Positions 37,163 to 48,650 of a stretch of 64,000 nt of DNA are shown here, piece after piece. The stretch lies in NCBI GenBank assembly GCA_004010935.1, contig CP026511.1, forward strand, positions 248,001 to 312,000. The letters run 5' to 3'. The stretch is from Pseudomonadaceae bacterium SI-3. GTDB lineage: Bacteria > Pseudomonadota > Gammaproteobacteria > Pseudomonadales > Pseudomonadaceae. Below the pieces are notes generated by a model. It had not been told where the DNA came from. It searched no databases and worked only from the letters and a program-made list of their open reading frames with translations. The stretch's first letter is position 1; each line of letters begins with the position of its first letter. The position numbers and the translations under genes are program-made.

Positions 37163-37548
37163 GGCTCAGGCGATTTGTCCGGGCGAGGTACGGGGGCCGT
37201 GTCGGCGGGTTTGGCTTCTGTGGACGCAGCCTCTTCGAGATGGCTGGCATCCGGTGGCGGCGTGGCCGATTGCGGGGATGGTGTGCTGTTGGCGCTGGGC
37301 GAGCTGGGCATGATGCTCTGCTTCATTTCCCGCTCAAGGTCGAGGATGCGCTCGTTGTGCAGCTGACGGCGAATCTCATCGGCGCCGATCTCGCGCTCGA
37401 CCTCGGACTTAATGTTGGCAAAGCTTCGCTTGGCGCGCCCAATCCAAAGTCCTGCGGTGCGCACCGCACCAGGCAAGCGCTCAGGGCCGAGAACGAACAG
37501 CGCAACCAGGCCGATCAGCAGCAGTTCGGTGAAGCCGATATCGAACAT
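37159..37548 (-). CDS. tatB: Sec-independent protein translocase TatB
   Basis: The 129-residue subunit that forms the signal-peptide-binding site with TatC. An N-terminal membrane helix ([20 protein letters not shown]) carries the TatB glutamate at position 8, followed by [10 protein letters not shown] and an amphipathic helix. The C-terminal tail is rich in proline, serine and alanine. It lies 6 bp after tatA and overlaps tatC. Confidence 0.96.
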   Translation of the reverse strand: MFDIGFTELLLIGLVALFVLGPERLPGAVRTAGLWIGRAKRSFANIKSEVEREIGADEIRRQLHNERILDLEREMKQSIMPSSPSANSTPSPQSATPPPDASHLEEAASTEAKPADTAPVPRPDKSPEP

Positions 37549-37554
37549 GGCGCC

Positions 37555-37785
37555 TCAGTTCTTCTTTGTCGGATCTTCGACCTTGCGGGCCTCGGCATCG
37601 ATGGTGTGACTCTGCTTTTCTTCGACGCTGGGCTTTTCCTCATCGGTGCCCATGGACTTGCGGAAGCCCTTGATCGCATCGCCAAGGTCGGAGCCCATGC
37701 CCTTGAGGCGCTTGGTGCCAAAAAGCATGACCACGATGAGCAGAACGATCAGGAGCTGCCAGATGCTGATTCCACCAAAACCCAT
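37555..37785 (-). CDS. tatA: Sec-independent protein translocase TatA
   Basis: The 76-residue pore-forming subunit of the Tat system. It has one N-terminal membrane helix ([19 protein letters not shown]) and the hallmark [14 protein letters not shown], then a charged amphipathic tail. First of the tatABC genes, 24 bp after the hisE stop. Confidence 0.96.
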   Translation of the reverse strand: MGFGGISIWQLLIVLLIVVMLFGTKRLKGMGSDLGDAIKGFRKSMGTDEEKPSVEEKQSHTIDAEARKVEDPTKKN

Positions 37786-37809
37786 GCTGCAGTACTCCGA
37801 AGTTGTCTA

Positions 37810-38142
37810 TCAGGAATGTGGGCGCGCGGCTTTTTCCGCATGCCCAGAGAGACCGAATCGCCGGTCGAGTTCGTCCAGAACCGCCTGTGGATGCTGATCT
37901 AGCGCGGCCAGCATTACCAAACTGTGAAACCAGAGGTCGGCGGTTTCGTAGATCAGGTCGCTGGCGTCACCGCTTGCGGCAGCGTCTTTGGCGGCCAGTA
38001 TGGTTTCCACCGACTCCTCGCCGACCTTCTCAAGAATTTTGTTGAGTCCCTTATGGTAGAGGCTGGCCACATAGGAACTATCCGCCGCGGCGCCCTTGCG
38101 GGCTTCCAGCACCTCGGCCAGACGGGAAAAGGTATCACTCAT
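37810..38142 (-). CDS. hisE: phosphoribosyl-ATP diphosphatase
   Basis: The second step of histidine synthesis: cleaves phosphoribosyl-ATP to phosphoribosyl-AMP. The MazG-like helical fold is shown by [19 protein letters not shown] near residue 37 with the metal-binding glutamates. From MSDTFS it is 110 residues. It overlaps the hisI gene by 8 bp. In pseudomonads hisI and hisE are separate, as here, and sit between ubiB and tatA. Confidence 0.95.
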   Translation of the reverse strand: MSDTFSRLAEVLEARKGAAADSSYVASLYHKGLNKILEKVGEESVETILAAKDAAASGDASDLIYETADLWFHSLVMLAALDQHPQAVLDELDRRFGLSGHAEKAARPHS

Positions 38143-38530
38143 GTGTGTGCTCTGCGTATATCGCGTGCGGGTCCTTGAGGACCGGTTCGACAGTCTTCCA
38201 ATCACCGTTCTCGAAGACTCGGTAGAAACAGCTTTCACGCCCGGTGTGGCAGGCAATGCCACCAAGCTGTTCGACCATCAATACAATCACGTCGGCGTCG
38301 CAGTCCAGGCGCAGCTCGTGCAGCTTCTGCACGTGGCCGGATTCCTCCCCCTTGCGCCACAGCTTGCCACGCGAACGTGACCAATAGATGGCGCGGTTCT
38401 CCGTGGTGGTCAGCTCCAGCGCTTCGCGATTCATCCAGGCCATCATCAGGATGCGCCCGGTCTGATGGTCCTGGGCGATCGCCGGTACCAGCCCGTCTTC
38501 GTTCCAGTTGATTTGATCCAGCCAGTTCAT
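38135..38530 (-). CDS. hisI: phosphoribosyl-AMP cyclohydrolase
   Basis: The third step of histidine synthesis, a zinc enzyme of 131 residues. The motif [14 protein letters not shown] near residue 30 and the zinc/magnesium site [13 protein letters not shown], with cysteines in [14 protein letters not shown], are intact. The second ATG with GGAG upstream was chosen. It lies 49 bp after ubiB and overlaps hisE. Confidence 0.95.
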   Translation of the reverse strand: MNWLDQINWNEDGLVPAIAQDHQTGRILMMAWMNREALELTTTENRAIYWSRSRGKLWRKGEESGHVQKLHELRLDCDADVIVLMVEQLGGIACHTGRESCFYRVFENGDWKTVEPVLKDPHAIYAEHTHE

Positions 38531-38579
38531 CGGATTCTCCACTCTGTACGCTCAGTGTGCCAGCCTGCCCGACCGCTGG

Positions 38580-40190
38580 CTATCGGCGCACCACGATGTA
38601 GATGCCGGCCGCCAGCATCAGCCAGGCGGGCCAGGTCGCCAGCGCGGAAATACTCTCGGCCGCCGCCGCCAGCGTGGCGCCCCCGGCTAGCAACGCGGCG
38701 CCGACCAGACGCAATGGCCAGTGATGATGGTGTTCGCGCCAGGGCGGCGGCAGGTTGTTCGCGTGAGGTCCCGACATGCGCTCGAGCAGCTCGCGCGTCA
38801 TGCCCGCCAGGTGCGGCAGCTGTTCGATCTGCGCCTGGGCGTTCTTCAACAGCTGTTTCGGGCTCATGCGTTCGCGCATCCAGCGCTCGAGGTAAGGCTG
38901 GCCAGTGGTCCATAGGTCCAGTTCCGGGTAGAGCTCACGGCCCAGGCCTTCGATGTTGAGCAGCGTTTTCTGGAGCAGGACCAGCTGCGGCTGGACTTCC
39001 ATGTTAAAGCGGCGCGCGACCTGGAACAGGCGGACCAGCAGCTGACCGAAGGAGATGTCCTTTAGCGGTTTTTCAAAGATTGGCTCGCAGACGGTACGGA
39101 TTGCCGCCTCGAATTCATTGACCTTGGTTTCTGCCGGCACCCAACCCGAGTCGATGTGCAGCTGTGCCACCTTGCGGTAGTCGCGTCGGAAGAAGGCCAT
39201 CAAGTTGCGTGCGAGATAGTCCTGATCCTCCGGGGTGAGACTGCCGACGATGCCGAAGTCGACCGCGATGTACTGCGGGTTCCACGGCTGGTGCGTGCTG
39301 ACGAAAATGTTGCCGGGGTGCATGTCGGCATGGAAGAAACTGTCGCGGAAGACCTGGGTGAAAAAAATCTCCACGCCGCGCTCGGCCAGCTGTTTCATGT
39401 CGGTGCGCTGCTCGGCCAGACGCTTCATGTCGGTCACCGGCACGCCGTAGATGCGCTCCATCACCAGTACTTGCGGGCGGCAGTAATCCCAGTAGATCTG
39501 AGGGACGTAAAGCAGCGGAGAACCCTGGAAGTTGCGCTTGAGCTGACTGGCGTTGGCCGCTTCGCGCAGCAGGTCGAGTTCGTCGTAGATGGTCTTGGCG
39601 TAGTCGTCGACCACTTCTACCAGGTGTAGGCGGCGGGCCTCGTTGGAGGCACGCTCGGCGGTTTTCGCCAGCAGGAACAACCAGGCAATATCCTGGCTGA
39701 TTATTGGTCGCAGGTTCGGTCGCACCACCTTGACCACCACCTCTTCTCCGCTGCGCAGTTTGGCGGCGTGCACCTGGGCAACCGAGGCGGACGCCAACGG
39801 CTTGCTGTCGAATCGGGCGAACACTTCGCCCACTGGCGCGCCCAGCTCACGTTCGATGAGTGCTGTGGCGACTGCCGAGTCGAACGGCGGTACGCGGTCC
39901 TGAAGCATGGCCAGCTCTTCGGCGATGTCGAGCGGCAGGAGGTCGCGTCGGGTCGAAAGAATCTGGCCGAATTTGATGAAAATCGGGCCAAGCCCTTCCA
40001 GCGCCAGGCGCAGGCGAGCCCCTCGAGAGAGTTCGGTGCGCCGGCGTGGCAGCCAGCGCCATGGCAGCAGGTAGCTGGTCGCACGCAGCCACCATGGCAT
40101 CGGCAGGTCGAGAATGATGTCGTCCAGGCGGTAGCGGATCACCACCAGCAGGATGCGAAACAGGCGGCGAGCCGCGGCGAACAGCTTCAT
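38580..40190 (-). CDS. ubiB: ubiquinone biosynthesis kinase-like protein UbiB
   Basis: An atypical kinase/ATPase of 536 residues needed for ubiquinone synthesis. The ABC1/ADCK N-terminal motif [14 protein letters not shown] is near residue 73 (with KxGQ in the ATP-like site), then SVAQVHAA, and the DFGIVG motif near residue 310. Two hydrophobic helices at the C-terminus anchor it to the inner membrane. It overlaps ubiJ by 4 bp. Confidence 0.96.
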   Translation of the reverse strand: MKLFAAARRLFRILLVVIRYRLDDIILDLPMPWWLRATSYLLPWRWLPRRRTELSRGARLRLALEGLGPIFIKFGQILSTRRDLLPLDIAEELAMLQDRVPPFDSAVATALIERELGAPVGEVFARFDSKPLASASVAQVHAAKLRSGEEVVVKVVRPNLRPIISQDIAWLFLLAKTAERASNEARRLHLVEVVDDYAKTIYDELDLLREAANASQLKRNFQGSPLLYVPQIYWDYCRPQVLVMERIYGVPVTDMKRLAEQRTDMKQLAERGVEIFFTQVFRDSFFHADMHPGNIFVSTHQPWNPQYIAVDFGIVGSLTPEDQDYLARNLMAFFRRDYRKVAQLHIDSGWVPAETKVNEFEAAIRTVCEPIFEKPLKDISFGQLLVRLFQVARRFNMEVQPQLVLLQKTLLNIEGLGRELYPELDLWTTGQPYLERWMRERMSPKQLLKNAQAQIEQLPHLAGMTRELLERMSGPHANNLPPPWREHHHHWPLRLVGAALLAGGATLAAAAESISALATWPAWLMLAAGIYIVVRR

Positions 40191-40810
40191 TCGGGTCGGT
40201 CTGGTTTCTGGAAGTGGGTGAGCCGCTCGATGCGGGCTTCGAGTCGGTCGAGGTCGAGCTTGAGGCGGTCGAGTTCAGCGAAGCGCGCTTCAGCCTCGGC
40301 TATGCCGACCAGTGTGCGTGATTCTTCGCTGAGGTATTCGGCCAGGTTCTGCTGCAGGCTATCGGTAGTTTGTCGCAACCAGGCGGATTGACGCCGAGCG
40401 CTGGAACCGAGCAGATGCGCACCAACCGGACCCAGCCAGCGCGACACCTCGTATTCCCAGTCCAGCTCGAGATCCTGCAGCACTTCGGCGAGGCTCATCA
40501 GCGCGCCGCTGTCGCCTTCGATTTCGACATCCGGGCCATGCAGGATGGCCGTCTTGTTGCGGTTGGTCGCCAGGCGCAGCAGATCCGTGGCGGAAGCGCG
40601 CAAGCGGCAATCCGGCTCGCTGCCCCATTGCGTTGCCAACCGCAGGCCATCGGCATCGGCCAGGATGAACAGTTTCCAAGCCGGTGCCGTGCAGTCGATT
40701 TCTATGATTCGACCACTGAGCTTGGCCAGCCGCGGAAGGGCGGTCGGATCCAGGCGCAGAACGCCATTGAGACCGCGCTCGGCGCCGGCCAGCAGGGCAG
40801 CGCGCAGCAT
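40187..40810 (-). CDS. ubiJ: ubiquinone biosynthesis accessory factor UbiJ
   Basis: A 207-residue protein of the SCP2 lipid-binding fold (about 20-115), followed by a C-terminal coiled coil (about 170-205). It helps assemble the soluble ubiquinone-synthesis complex by binding the lipid intermediate. It lies between ubiE and ubiB, overlapping each by 1-4 bp. The position is the standard one in Pseudomonas and Escherichia. Confidence 0.93.
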   Translation of the reverse strand: MLRAALLAGAERGLNGVLRLDPTALPRLAKLSGRIIEIDCTAPAWKLFILADADGLRLATQWGSEPDCRLRASATDLLRLATNRNKTAILHGPDVEIEGDSGALMSLAEVLQDLELDWEYEVSRWLGPVGAHLLGSSARRQSAWLRQTTDSLQQNLAEYLSEESRTLVGIAEAEARFAELDRLKLDLDRLEARIERLTHFQKPDRPE

Positions 40811-41580
40811 CAGGGCTTGATGCCGCGGTGCAGGGCGACGATACCGCCGGTCATGTTGTGGTAGGTGACGCGCTCGAAGCCGGCGTCGGCCATCATGCCC
40901 TTCAGGGTTTCCTGATCCGGATGCATGCGGATCGACTCGGCTAGGTAGCGGTAGCTTTCGGAGTCGTTGGTGATCAGCTTGCCCATCATCGGCAGGAGGC
41001 TGAACGAGTAGGCGTCGTAGGCCTTGGAGAACAGCTGGTTGGTCGGTTTGGAAAACTCCAGAACCAGTAGCCGACCGCCGGGCTTGAGCACGCGCAGCAT
41101 GGACGCGATGGCGTCTTCCTTGTGCGTCACGTTGCGCAGGCCGAAGGCGATGGTAACTACATCGAAGTGGTTGTCCGGGAACGGTAGCTTTTCGGCATCA
41201 GCCTGAACGAACTTGACGTTATCGGCCACGCCTTTATCCAGCAGGCGGTCACGTCCAACCTTGAGCATCGAGGCATTGATGTCGGCCAGTACGACTTCGC
41301 CGGTCGGCCCGACAATGCGTGAGAACTGGCGCGCCAGGTCGCCGGTGCCGCCGGCGATATCCAGCACCCGGTTGCCGTGGCGGACACCGGACAGCTCGAT
41401 GGTGAAGCGCTTCCAGAGGCGATGCACGCCGCCGGACATCAGGTCGTTCATGAGGTCGTACTTGGCGGCTACAGAATGGAATACCTCTGCCACCTTCTGC
41501 GCTTTTTCGCTCTCCGGCACGTTCTTGTAGCCGAAGTGGGTGGTGGCTTCTGCGTCACGCTCTTTGCGGGGATCGGTCAT
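40810..41580 (-). CDS. ubiE: ubiquinone/menaquinone C-methyltransferase UbiE
   Basis: An AdoMet-dependent methyltransferase of 256 residues that methylates the quinone ring. The AdoMet motif [10 protein letters not shown] near residue 70 and the UbiE signatures [18 protein letters not shown] and [12 protein letters not shown] are clear. MTDPRK was chosen as the start; the frame extends 20 codons upstream without family-like sequence. First gene of the long operon that runs to rsmE. Confidence 0.96.
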   Translation of the reverse strand: MTDPRKERDAEATTHFGYKNVPESEKAQKVAEVFHSVAAKYDLMNDLMSGGVHRLWKRFTIELSGVRHGNRVLDIAGGTGDLARQFSRIVGPTGEVVLADINASMLKVGRDRLLDKGVADNVKFVQADAEKLPFPDNHFDVVTIAFGLRNVTHKEDAIASMLRVLKPGGRLLVLEFSKPTNQLFSKAYDAYSFSLLPMMGKLITNDSESYRYLAESIRMHPDQETLKGMMADAGFERVTYHNMTGGIVALHRGIKP

Positions 41581-41862
41581 GTCACTGTCACCGGAAGAAT
41601 GTGCCGGCATTCTAAACCTAAAAGCATCCTCGAGCGCCAAGCAGCGAGCGGCAAGTCAGCGCAGCCCATGGCTGGCCGAACACAGCCTGACAGTCGGCGC
41701 TGGGCGGCGGCGTTCAGACGCCAATCGAGCAAGCCCTGGACCAGGCGCTTCGATCCTGAACCCCACTTGAGCACAAGGCGCATGCGATTTTTTACACCCC
41801 GGTGACCCGGTCGTGGATCAATGAAGCGCGGTCCATCGTAGCCGGTGCTTACATGTCGAAGC
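41581..41862. other. 282-bp gap at the usual site of the pha cluster
   Basis: No gene is seen. In P. aeruginosa and P. putida the polyhydroxyalkanoate genes phaC1-phaZ-phaC2-phaD-phaF-phaI lie between the DUF971 gene and ubiE. Here only this short spacer separates the two. No repeat or transposase remnant marks the junction. Confidence 0.7.
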
Positions 41863-42237
41863 TTAGAGCATCAGCTTGACCGGTGAGATGTCCGGATCAC
41901 GGGACTTTCCAGCGCGGGCAAGTGCGTCGAGGTATTCCGCCCACATCTGCTGCTGATCGGTCGCCAACCGGTAGAGATAGTCCCAGCTGTACAAGCCGCT
42001 GTCGTGGCCATCGCTGAAGGTCAGCTTGAGCGCGTACTGCCCGGCCGGCTCTATGCCATCAAGTGCAACGTTGATCTTGCCGGTCTGCAGGATCGGATTG
42101 CCGTGACCCTGCACCTCGGCTGAAGGCGAGTGGACCCGCAGAAACTCAGCGGATAGCACATAGCGCTGCTCTGGCCCGTATTCCAGCTCCAGTGTTTTCG
42201 ACGTTTTGTGCAGCTTGATTGCAGTAGGGATACGCAT
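41863..42237 (-). CDS. DUF971 family protein (gamma-butyrobetaine hydroxylase-like N-terminal domain)
   Basis: A 124-residue stand-alone DUF971 protein. The fold is the N-terminal domain of gamma-butyrobetaine hydroxylase; such proteins have been linked to iron-sulfur or metal handling, without firm proof. The conserved NVALDGIEPAGQYALKLTFSD and HDSGLYSWDYL are present. Starts at MRIPTAIKLH. It lies 53 bp after hslU, its normal neighbour. Confidence 0.9.
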   Translation of the reverse strand: MRIPTAIKLHKTSKTLELEYGPEQRYVLSAEFLRVHSPSAEVQGHGNPILQTGKINVALDGIEPAGQYALKLTFSDGHDSGLYSWDYLYRLATDQQQMWAEYLDALARAGKSRDPDISPVKLML

Positions 42238-42290
42238 CGATTGCTCCTGACAGCGCGCCGAGCCTCGTCCATGAGGCGCAGTCGCTTGTT

Positions 42291-43637
42291 TCAAAGGATA
42301 TAGCGCGACAGGTCTTCGTCTTCGGCCAGCTCACCGAGGTGGCTGTTGACGTAAGCGGTATCGATGCGGATCGGCTCGCCATTCTGCTGTCCGGCCAGGT
42401 CGCCAGCGCTGAACGAGACCTCTTCCAGCAGGCGCTCAAGCAGCGTGTGCAGGCGGCGAGCACCGATGTTCTCGGTCTTCTCGTTGACCTGCCAGGCGAT
42501 CTGCGCCAGGCGCTTGATGCCGTCCTCGGTGAATTCAATGCCCAGCCCTTCGGTCTTCAGCAGCTCACGATACTGCTCGGTCAGCGAGGCGTGTGGCTCG
42601 GTGAGGATGCGCTCGAAGTCTTCCGGCGACAGCGCTTTGAGCTCGACGCGGATCGGCAGTCGACCCTGCAGCTCCGGCACCAGATCGCTGGGCTTGGACA
42701 GGTGGAATGCACCCGAGGCAATGAACAGGATGTGATCGGTCTTGACCATGCCGAGCTTGGTGTTGACCGTGCTGCCTTCGATCAGCGGCAACAGATCGCG
42801 CTGCACGCCCTCGCGCGAAACGTCGGCGCCGCTGGTGTTGCCGCGCTTGGCAACCTTGTCGATCTCATCGATGAAAACGATACCGTGCTGCTCTACCGCT
42901 TCCAGTGCGCGGGCTTTGAGCTCTTCTTCATTGACCAGGCGCGCGGCTTCTTCATCGCGGACCAGTTTGAGTGCGTCCTTGATCTTCAGCTTGCGACTTT
43001 TCTTCTTGCCTTTACCCATGTTGGAGAAAAGGCTCTGCAGCTGATTTGTCATCTCCTCCATGCCTGGAGGAGCCATGATCTCGACACCGGCTGGGCTCTC
43101 GGCCACTTCGATATCGATTTCCTTGTCATCGAGCTGGCCCTCGCGCAGGCGCTTGCGGAACAGCTGGCGCGTATTGGAATCGGTGCTCTGTACCGGTTGC
43201 TCCTCATTGAAGCCGGCCGGGCGGGCCTGAGGTAGCAGCGCGTCGAGGATGCGCTCTTCGGCGGCATCTTCGGCGCGATGGCGCATCTTCACTACTTCCT
43301 GCTCGCGGAGCATCTTCAGTGCGGCATCGGCGAGGTCGCGGATGATCGACTCGACATCACGGCCGACATAACCCACTTCGGTGAACTTGGTCGCCTCCAC
43401 CTTGATGAACGGCGCATTGGCCAGCTTCGCCAGGCGCCGAGCAATCTCGGTCTTGCCTACGCCAGTGGGGCCGATCATCAGGATATTCTTTGGCGTCACT
43501 TCCGGGCGCAGCTCGGTGGAGAGCTGCATCCGCCGCCAGCGGTTGCGCAGCGCAATGGCGACGGCACGCTTGGCGTCGTCCTGGCCGATGATATGGCGAT
43601 TGAGTTCGTGGACGATCTCGCGGGGCGTCATGGACAT
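42291..43637 (-). CDS. hslU: HslU ATPase subunit of the HslVU protease
   Basis: The AAA+ unfoldase ring that feeds HslV. The Walker A motif GPTGVGKTE is near residue 58, Walker B FIDEIDK near residue 255, and the I-domain lies between them. 448 codons gives the usual length. The C-terminus ends SRYIL, the tail that inserts into HslV. The MSMTPRE start was chosen; upstream codons read through the spacer. It follows hslV by 28 bp. Confidence 0.97.
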   Translation of the reverse strand: MSMTPREIVHELNRHIIGQDDAKRAVAIALRNRWRRMQLSTELRPEVTPKNILMIGPTGVGKTEIARRLAKLANAPFIKVEATKFTEVGYVGRDVESIIRDLADAALKMLREQEVVKMRHRAEDAAEERILDALLPQARPAGFNEEQPVQSTDSNTRQLFRKRLREGQLDDKEIDIEVAESPAGVEIMAPPGMEEMTNQLQSLFSNMGKGKKKSRKLKIKDALKLVRDEEAARLVNEEELKARALEAVEQHGIVFIDEIDKVAKRGNTSGADVSREGVQRDLLPLIEGSTVNTKLGMVKTDHILFIASGAFHLSKPSDLVPELQGRLPIRVELKALSPEDFERILTEPHASLTEQYRELLKTEGLGIEFTEDGIKRLAQIAWQVNEKTENIGARRLHTLLERLLEEVSFSAGDLAGQQNGEPIRIDTAYVNSHLGELAEDEDLSRYIL

Positions 43638-43665
43638 GGTGCGGTACTCCGGGGCTCGAGGGCGA

Positions 43666-44202
43666 TCAGATCGCGCTGTCGAGCTCCTCGATGGTGAGAT
43701 TCTGGTTGGTGAAGACACAGATGGTGCCGGCAATGTTCAACGCGGTTTCGGTGATGTCCTGGGCCGACATGCTCTGGTCACCTTTCTGCATCAGTGCCAT
43801 GGCGGCGGCCTGGGCGAATCCGCCACCGGAGCCCATGGCAATCAGATCGTTCTCTGGCTGCACCACGTCGCCGTTGCCGGTGATGATCAGCGAGGCGTCT
43901 TTGTTGGCTACCGCTAGCATGGCTTCCAAGCGGCTCAGTGAGCGATCGGTCCGCCAATCTTTAGCCAACTCGACGGCCGCCCGAACCAGATGGCCCTGAT
44001 GTTTTTCCAGCTGACCTTCGAAACGCTCAAAGAGGGTGAAGGCATCGGCGGTGGCGCCAGCGAAGCCCGCCAGGACTTGGCCGTGATAGAGGCGCCGGAC
44101 TTTCTTGGCGTTGCCTTTCATGACGGTGTTACCGAGGGAAACCTGGCCGTCGCCGCCCATGACGACTTTGCCGTTGCGGCGTACTGAAACGATGGTGGTC
44201 AA
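43666..44202 (-). CDS. hslV: HslV peptidase subunit of the HslVU protease
   Basis: The proteasome-like peptidase. The start is TTG, preceded by GGAG 8 bases upstream, so the protein begins (M)[19 protein letters not shown]; the N-terminal threonine exposed after Met removal is the nucleophile. 178 residues is the family length. First gene of hslV-hslU-DUF971. Longer readings upstream (MRGSVPH...) lack family sequence and should not be used. Confidence 0.95.
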   Translation of the reverse strand: MTTIVSVRRNGKVVMGGDGQVSLGNTVMKGNAKKVRRLYHGQVLAGFAGATADAFTLFERFEGQLEKHQGHLVRAAVELAKDWRTDRSLSRLEAMLAVANKDASLIITGNGDVVQPENDLIAMGSGGGFAQAAAMALMQKGDQSMSAQDITETALNIAGTICVFTNQNLTIEELDSAI

Positions 44203-44407
44203 AGGAAAATCTCCACGCAGCGGGGCGATGAATGCCCGAATGCGCTTGATATGGGGGACGCTGCCGCGCATTTCAACCGATGCGAGGGAATCGCGTCTTG
44301 CCCCTTTTGAATCTATCGACGTGACGCAGGCGGCTCGCCGTGCAGACAGGGCTGAGCGCTACGGATCGCCAAGCGACACGCACGGGCCCGCTGTTGGCGA
44401 GGCAGCG

Positions 44408-44869
44408 CTATTGCAGCGCGAAGTCCAGCTGTCGCCAGGCCTCGTAGACGGCGACGGCCACGGTGTTGGAGAGGTTCAAACTGCGGCTGTCTGGACGCAT
44501 CGGCAGTCGCAGGCGCTGCTCGTTGGGCAGCGCGTCGCGGATCTCCGGCGGCAAACCGCGACTTTCCGGGCCGAACAGGAAGGCATCGCCGCGCTGGAAT
44601 TTGACCTCATGAAAGGGTTGTGAGCCTTTGGTGGTAAAGGCGAACAGGCGAGGGCGGCCGAGGCTCTCTAGGCAACTATCGAAATCGGCGTGTCGCTTGA
44701 GCGGCGCGTACTCGTGATAATCCAGCCCGGCGCGGCGCAACCGTTTGTCATCCAGCTCAAAGCCCAGCGGTTCGATCAGGTGCAGGCTACAACCGGCATT
44801 GGCGCAGAGCCTGATAATGTTGCCGGTATTCGGCGGAATCTCCGGTTGAAAAAGGATTACATGAAACAT
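44408..44869 (-). CDS. trmL: tRNA (cytidine(34)-2'-O)-methyltransferase
   Basis: A SPOUT methyltransferase of 153 residues that methylates the wobble ribose of some leucine tRNAs. The motif [18 protein letters not shown] is near residue 10, the knot segment [13 protein letters not shown] near residue 100, and [15 protein letters not shown] near residue 132. Its start codon overlaps that of the opposite-strand gene at 44868, head to head. Confidence 0.94.
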   Translation of the reverse strand: MFHVILFQPEIPPNTGNIIRLCANAGCSLHLIEPLGFELDDKRLRRAGLDYHEYAPLKRHADFDSCLESLGRPRLFAFTTKGSQPFHEVKFQRGDAFLFGPESRGLPPEIRDALPNEQRLRLPMRPDSRSLNLSNTVAVAVYEAWRQLDFALQ

Positions 44870-45308
44870 GCGCGGCACCGACTCTGAAAACGACCGGCAT
44901 TCTACTGCGGCTAACGACCCGCTACCTCGCCTTCGCCGGCGCTTTTTCGGCTCGCTGGTGCTGCTCGGGCTGTTGTTCGGCTCTTTTCTCGGCCACGTCT
45001 TTCGGCCTGGCCCGGCCGAGCTGTTGCGTATCGAGCCTGTAGCGAGTGGGCTGCAGCTATGGTTCAACCGCGAGCCGGAGCTCTACAGCCAGGACGTCGA
45101 AGGCGCCGTGGGCATGCTGTTTCAGTCCAAGGGCAGCGCCGATGCCGGGCGTATAGAGGTTGGGAGCACCAGTGCTGGCTGGCGCGTGCAGACGACGGAG
45201 AAAGGGTTGTTGCTGCATTTCGTGGCGACCCGACCGCTCGTAGCCAGCTGGTCGGGTAAAAACATCGATGGCGAGTGGCGCTTGCTGGTCGAGGTCAAGC
45301 CGCGCTAA
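44868..45308 (+). CDS. hypothetical single-pass membrane protein
   Basis: A 146-residue protein with a basic N-terminal segment (PRLRRRFFG), one membrane helix (about 28-46) and a C-terminal beta-rich domain that would face the periplasm. It is unrelated to any family I recognise, but a similar gene lies between trmL and ntrC in other pseudomonads. Its ATG shares two bases with the trmL start on the other strand. Only a weak AAGG, about 12 bases upstream, precedes it. It is convergent with ntrC, with a perfect hairpin between. Confidence 0.75.
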   Translation: MRGTDSENDRHSTAANDPLPRLRRRFFGSLVLLGLLFGSFLGHVFRPGPAELLRIEPVASGLQLWFNREPELYSQDVEGAVGMLFQSKGSADAGRIEVGSTSAGWRVQTTEKGLLLHFVATRPLVASWSGKNIDGEWRLLVEVKPR

Positions 45309-45329
45309 GGCGCAGCCGCTGGCTGCGCC
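45309..45329. terminator. perfect hairpin between convergent genes
   Basis: GGCGCAGCC-GCT-GGCTGCGCC: a 9-bp perfect stem with a 3-base loop immediately after the plus-strand stop and 9 bp before the ntrC stop. No T-run; probably limits read-through both ways. Confidence 0.55.
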
Positions 45330-45337
45330 AGTTCAGG

Positions 45338-46767
<1,430 letters not shown>

Positions 46768-46771
<4 letters not shown>

Positions 46772-47862
46772 GCGGTTGGTACTCCTTGTTCCAGCGGCAG
46801 GAAGATCGAAAACGAGGTGTGCCCGGGATGGCTTTCGCATTCGATCAGCCCCTGGTGCTGGCTGATGATGTTCTGGGTAATGGCCAGGCCGAGGCCGGTG
46901 CCGTCGGGGCGGCCACTGACCATCGGGTAAAAAAGCGTGTTCTGCAGTTCGGCGGGAATGCCTGGCCCGTTGTCGATGATTTCGATCCGGGCGACCAGCC
47001 GATGGCGGATATGACCAATGGTGAACTGGCGCAGCGTGCGAGTACGTAGCGTCAGACGGCCCAGCCCCAGTTCGGTTTGCCCGGCAAGCGCCTGCATGGC
47101 GTTACGCATGATGTTGAGCACGGCCTGAATCATCTGCTCGTGGTCCATCAGGACCTCGGGAATACTTGGATCGTAGTCACGCACCAAAATGAGGCTGCCT
47201 TGGCATTCGGCTTCGATCAGGCTGGCGACATGTTCGAGCACCTCGTGAATGTTGGTCATCGCCAGCGATGGCAACTTGTTTGAGCCGAGCATCCGATCGA
47301 CCAGGTTACGCAGGCGGTCGGCCTCTTCGATGATGACTTCGGTGTAATCCTTGAGGTGTTCTTCGGGCAGTTCGCGGGCCAGCAGTTGGGCGGCGCCGCG
47401 TATTCCCCCAAGCGGGTTCTTGATTTCATGGGCAAGCCCGCGAACCAGCATCTTGGTGGTTTCCTGCTTGGACAGCTGCGCCTCTTCCTTGGTGATGCGC
47501 AGCAGCCGGTCGCGTGGCAGCACTTCCAGCAGCAGCATCGTCTCCTGCTTCGTCAGTACCGGCGTCACGGCGTAGTCGACGGTCAGCGTCTGGCCGCTGG
47601 CGGATGTCAGGGTCGCTTCCCGCTTGGTGAACGGATGGGCTTCTTCGACGGCAAGGCGCAATGCCGCCAGGGCTTCCGACGACTCGGTGAACAGTTCGCT
47701 GATGAACTGACCGTGGCTGCGCTGGCCGCTGACGGCAAGCAGCATCTCGGCCGCCGGATTCATGTATTCCAGGCGCAACCGTGAATTAAGCAAAAGGGTG
47801 GCGGTGGTGAGATTCTCGATCAGCAGGCGCTGTAGGGCTTCGTTGATCATGGCAGTCTGCAT
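46768..47862 (-). CDS. ntrB: nitrogen sensor histidine kinase NtrB
   Basis: A cytoplasmic kinase/phosphatase that controls NtrC in response to PII. An N-terminal PAS domain (about 10-115) precedes the H-box GLAHEIKNPLGG with His145 and an ATPase domain with DNGPGIP near residue 275 and GLGLAIT. The protein is 364 residues from the first Met, or 360 from MINEALQ; neither has a strong ribosome site. Gene order is glnA, two DUF4124 genes, ntrB, ntrC on one strand. Confidence 0.96.
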
Positions 47863-47992
47863 CCGGAATGTACGTCAGGAAATGCAAGAAGCAAACCAAG
47901 GCGCTCCTTTTCGGCGCGGCGCCGCGAGCACTAGCGCTCCAGAGCAGGGCGTCGATCAGGAAGGGGAGCGCTAAACAAGATGGCTTAAACTA

Positions 47993-48009
47993 TGCACCAT
48001 TCAGGTGCG
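47993..48009 (-). promoter_or_regulatory. candidate NtrC site upstream of ntrB
   Basis: TGCACC-ATTCA-GGTGCG matches the NtrC consensus arms TGCACC-N5-GGTGCA at 11 of 12 positions. It lies 131 bp before the ntrB start, in the gap after the DUF4124 gene, and suggests autoregulation of ntrBC. Confidence 0.6.
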
Positions 48010-48017
48010 CAGCATGG

Positions 48018-48650
48018 TCACAGAAAGGGCACGAATGGAATATCTTTCTTTTCCTTCGGTTTATCCTTCAGCGGACACTCTGGGCGAACGCCGTAATCGC
48101 CTTTCTTGCATGGGTTGACCATGCGGCGTTGCGCAAGGGAAGTACGCATCATGTGGAACACGCGGGGCGCGCTGGCCTGCAGGCGCTCGCCCTGGCTGTC
48201 GATCACTTCGACCACCAACTGGTGGCTACCTCGGTCGACGTTTTGCAGCATCAATGCCGGGCTTTCACCGGGCGCGCCCACAGCCGCACCATCAAGCAGC
48301 AACCGATATTGATGGCCCGGATGCAGGGCAGGGGTGCTGGTCACGCTGACGGCCAGCTCACCGGCATTGTTGCGAATGGTGGCGTCGGGATCGGGCTGCA
48401 CGATATCGAGCAATGTGTAGCCTGGTGTGGTCGCCTTTAGAACCTTAACTGCTTGCTTCGGCGGCGGTACGGGCTGTGCCGCCATGCTGTTGGCCGGTTT
48501 GGTCTCGACCTGCTCGGCGGCGCGGCCGCCCGGGCGATCAGTGAATACGCGGTTACCCTCGGCATCGGTGTAGCTGTAAATGGCTGCGCTCGCGGGCAAT
48601 GCGAACGCCAGCAGCAGCGCCGAAAGCCACAGCCGCGTGGTGCGTCTCAT
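48018..48650 (-). CDS. DUF4124 domain protein, secreted
   Basis: A 210-residue exported protein with a signal peptide (about 1-23, ending ASA) and an N-terminal DUF4124 module IYSYTDAEGNRVFTDRP. The rest contains a proline/valine-rich link and a beta-rich region with VDRGSHQLVVEVIDSQG. The ATG overlaps the stop of the upstream DUF4124 gene by 4 bp. The two genes share their layout (DUF4124, then a similar domain with LLDG and VDRG motifs) and are probably tandem paralogues. Function unknown. Confidence 0.85.
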   Translation of the reverse strand: MRRTTRLWLSALLLAFALPASAAIYSYTDAEGNRVFTDRPGGRAAEQVETKPANSMAAQPVPPPKQAVKVLKATTPGYTLLDIVQPDPDATIRNNAGELAVSVTSTPALHPGHQYRLLLDGAAVGAPGESPALMLQNVDRGSHQLVVEVIDSQGERLQASAPRVFHMMRTSLAQRRMVNPCKKGDYGVRPECPLKDKPKEKKDIPFVPFL

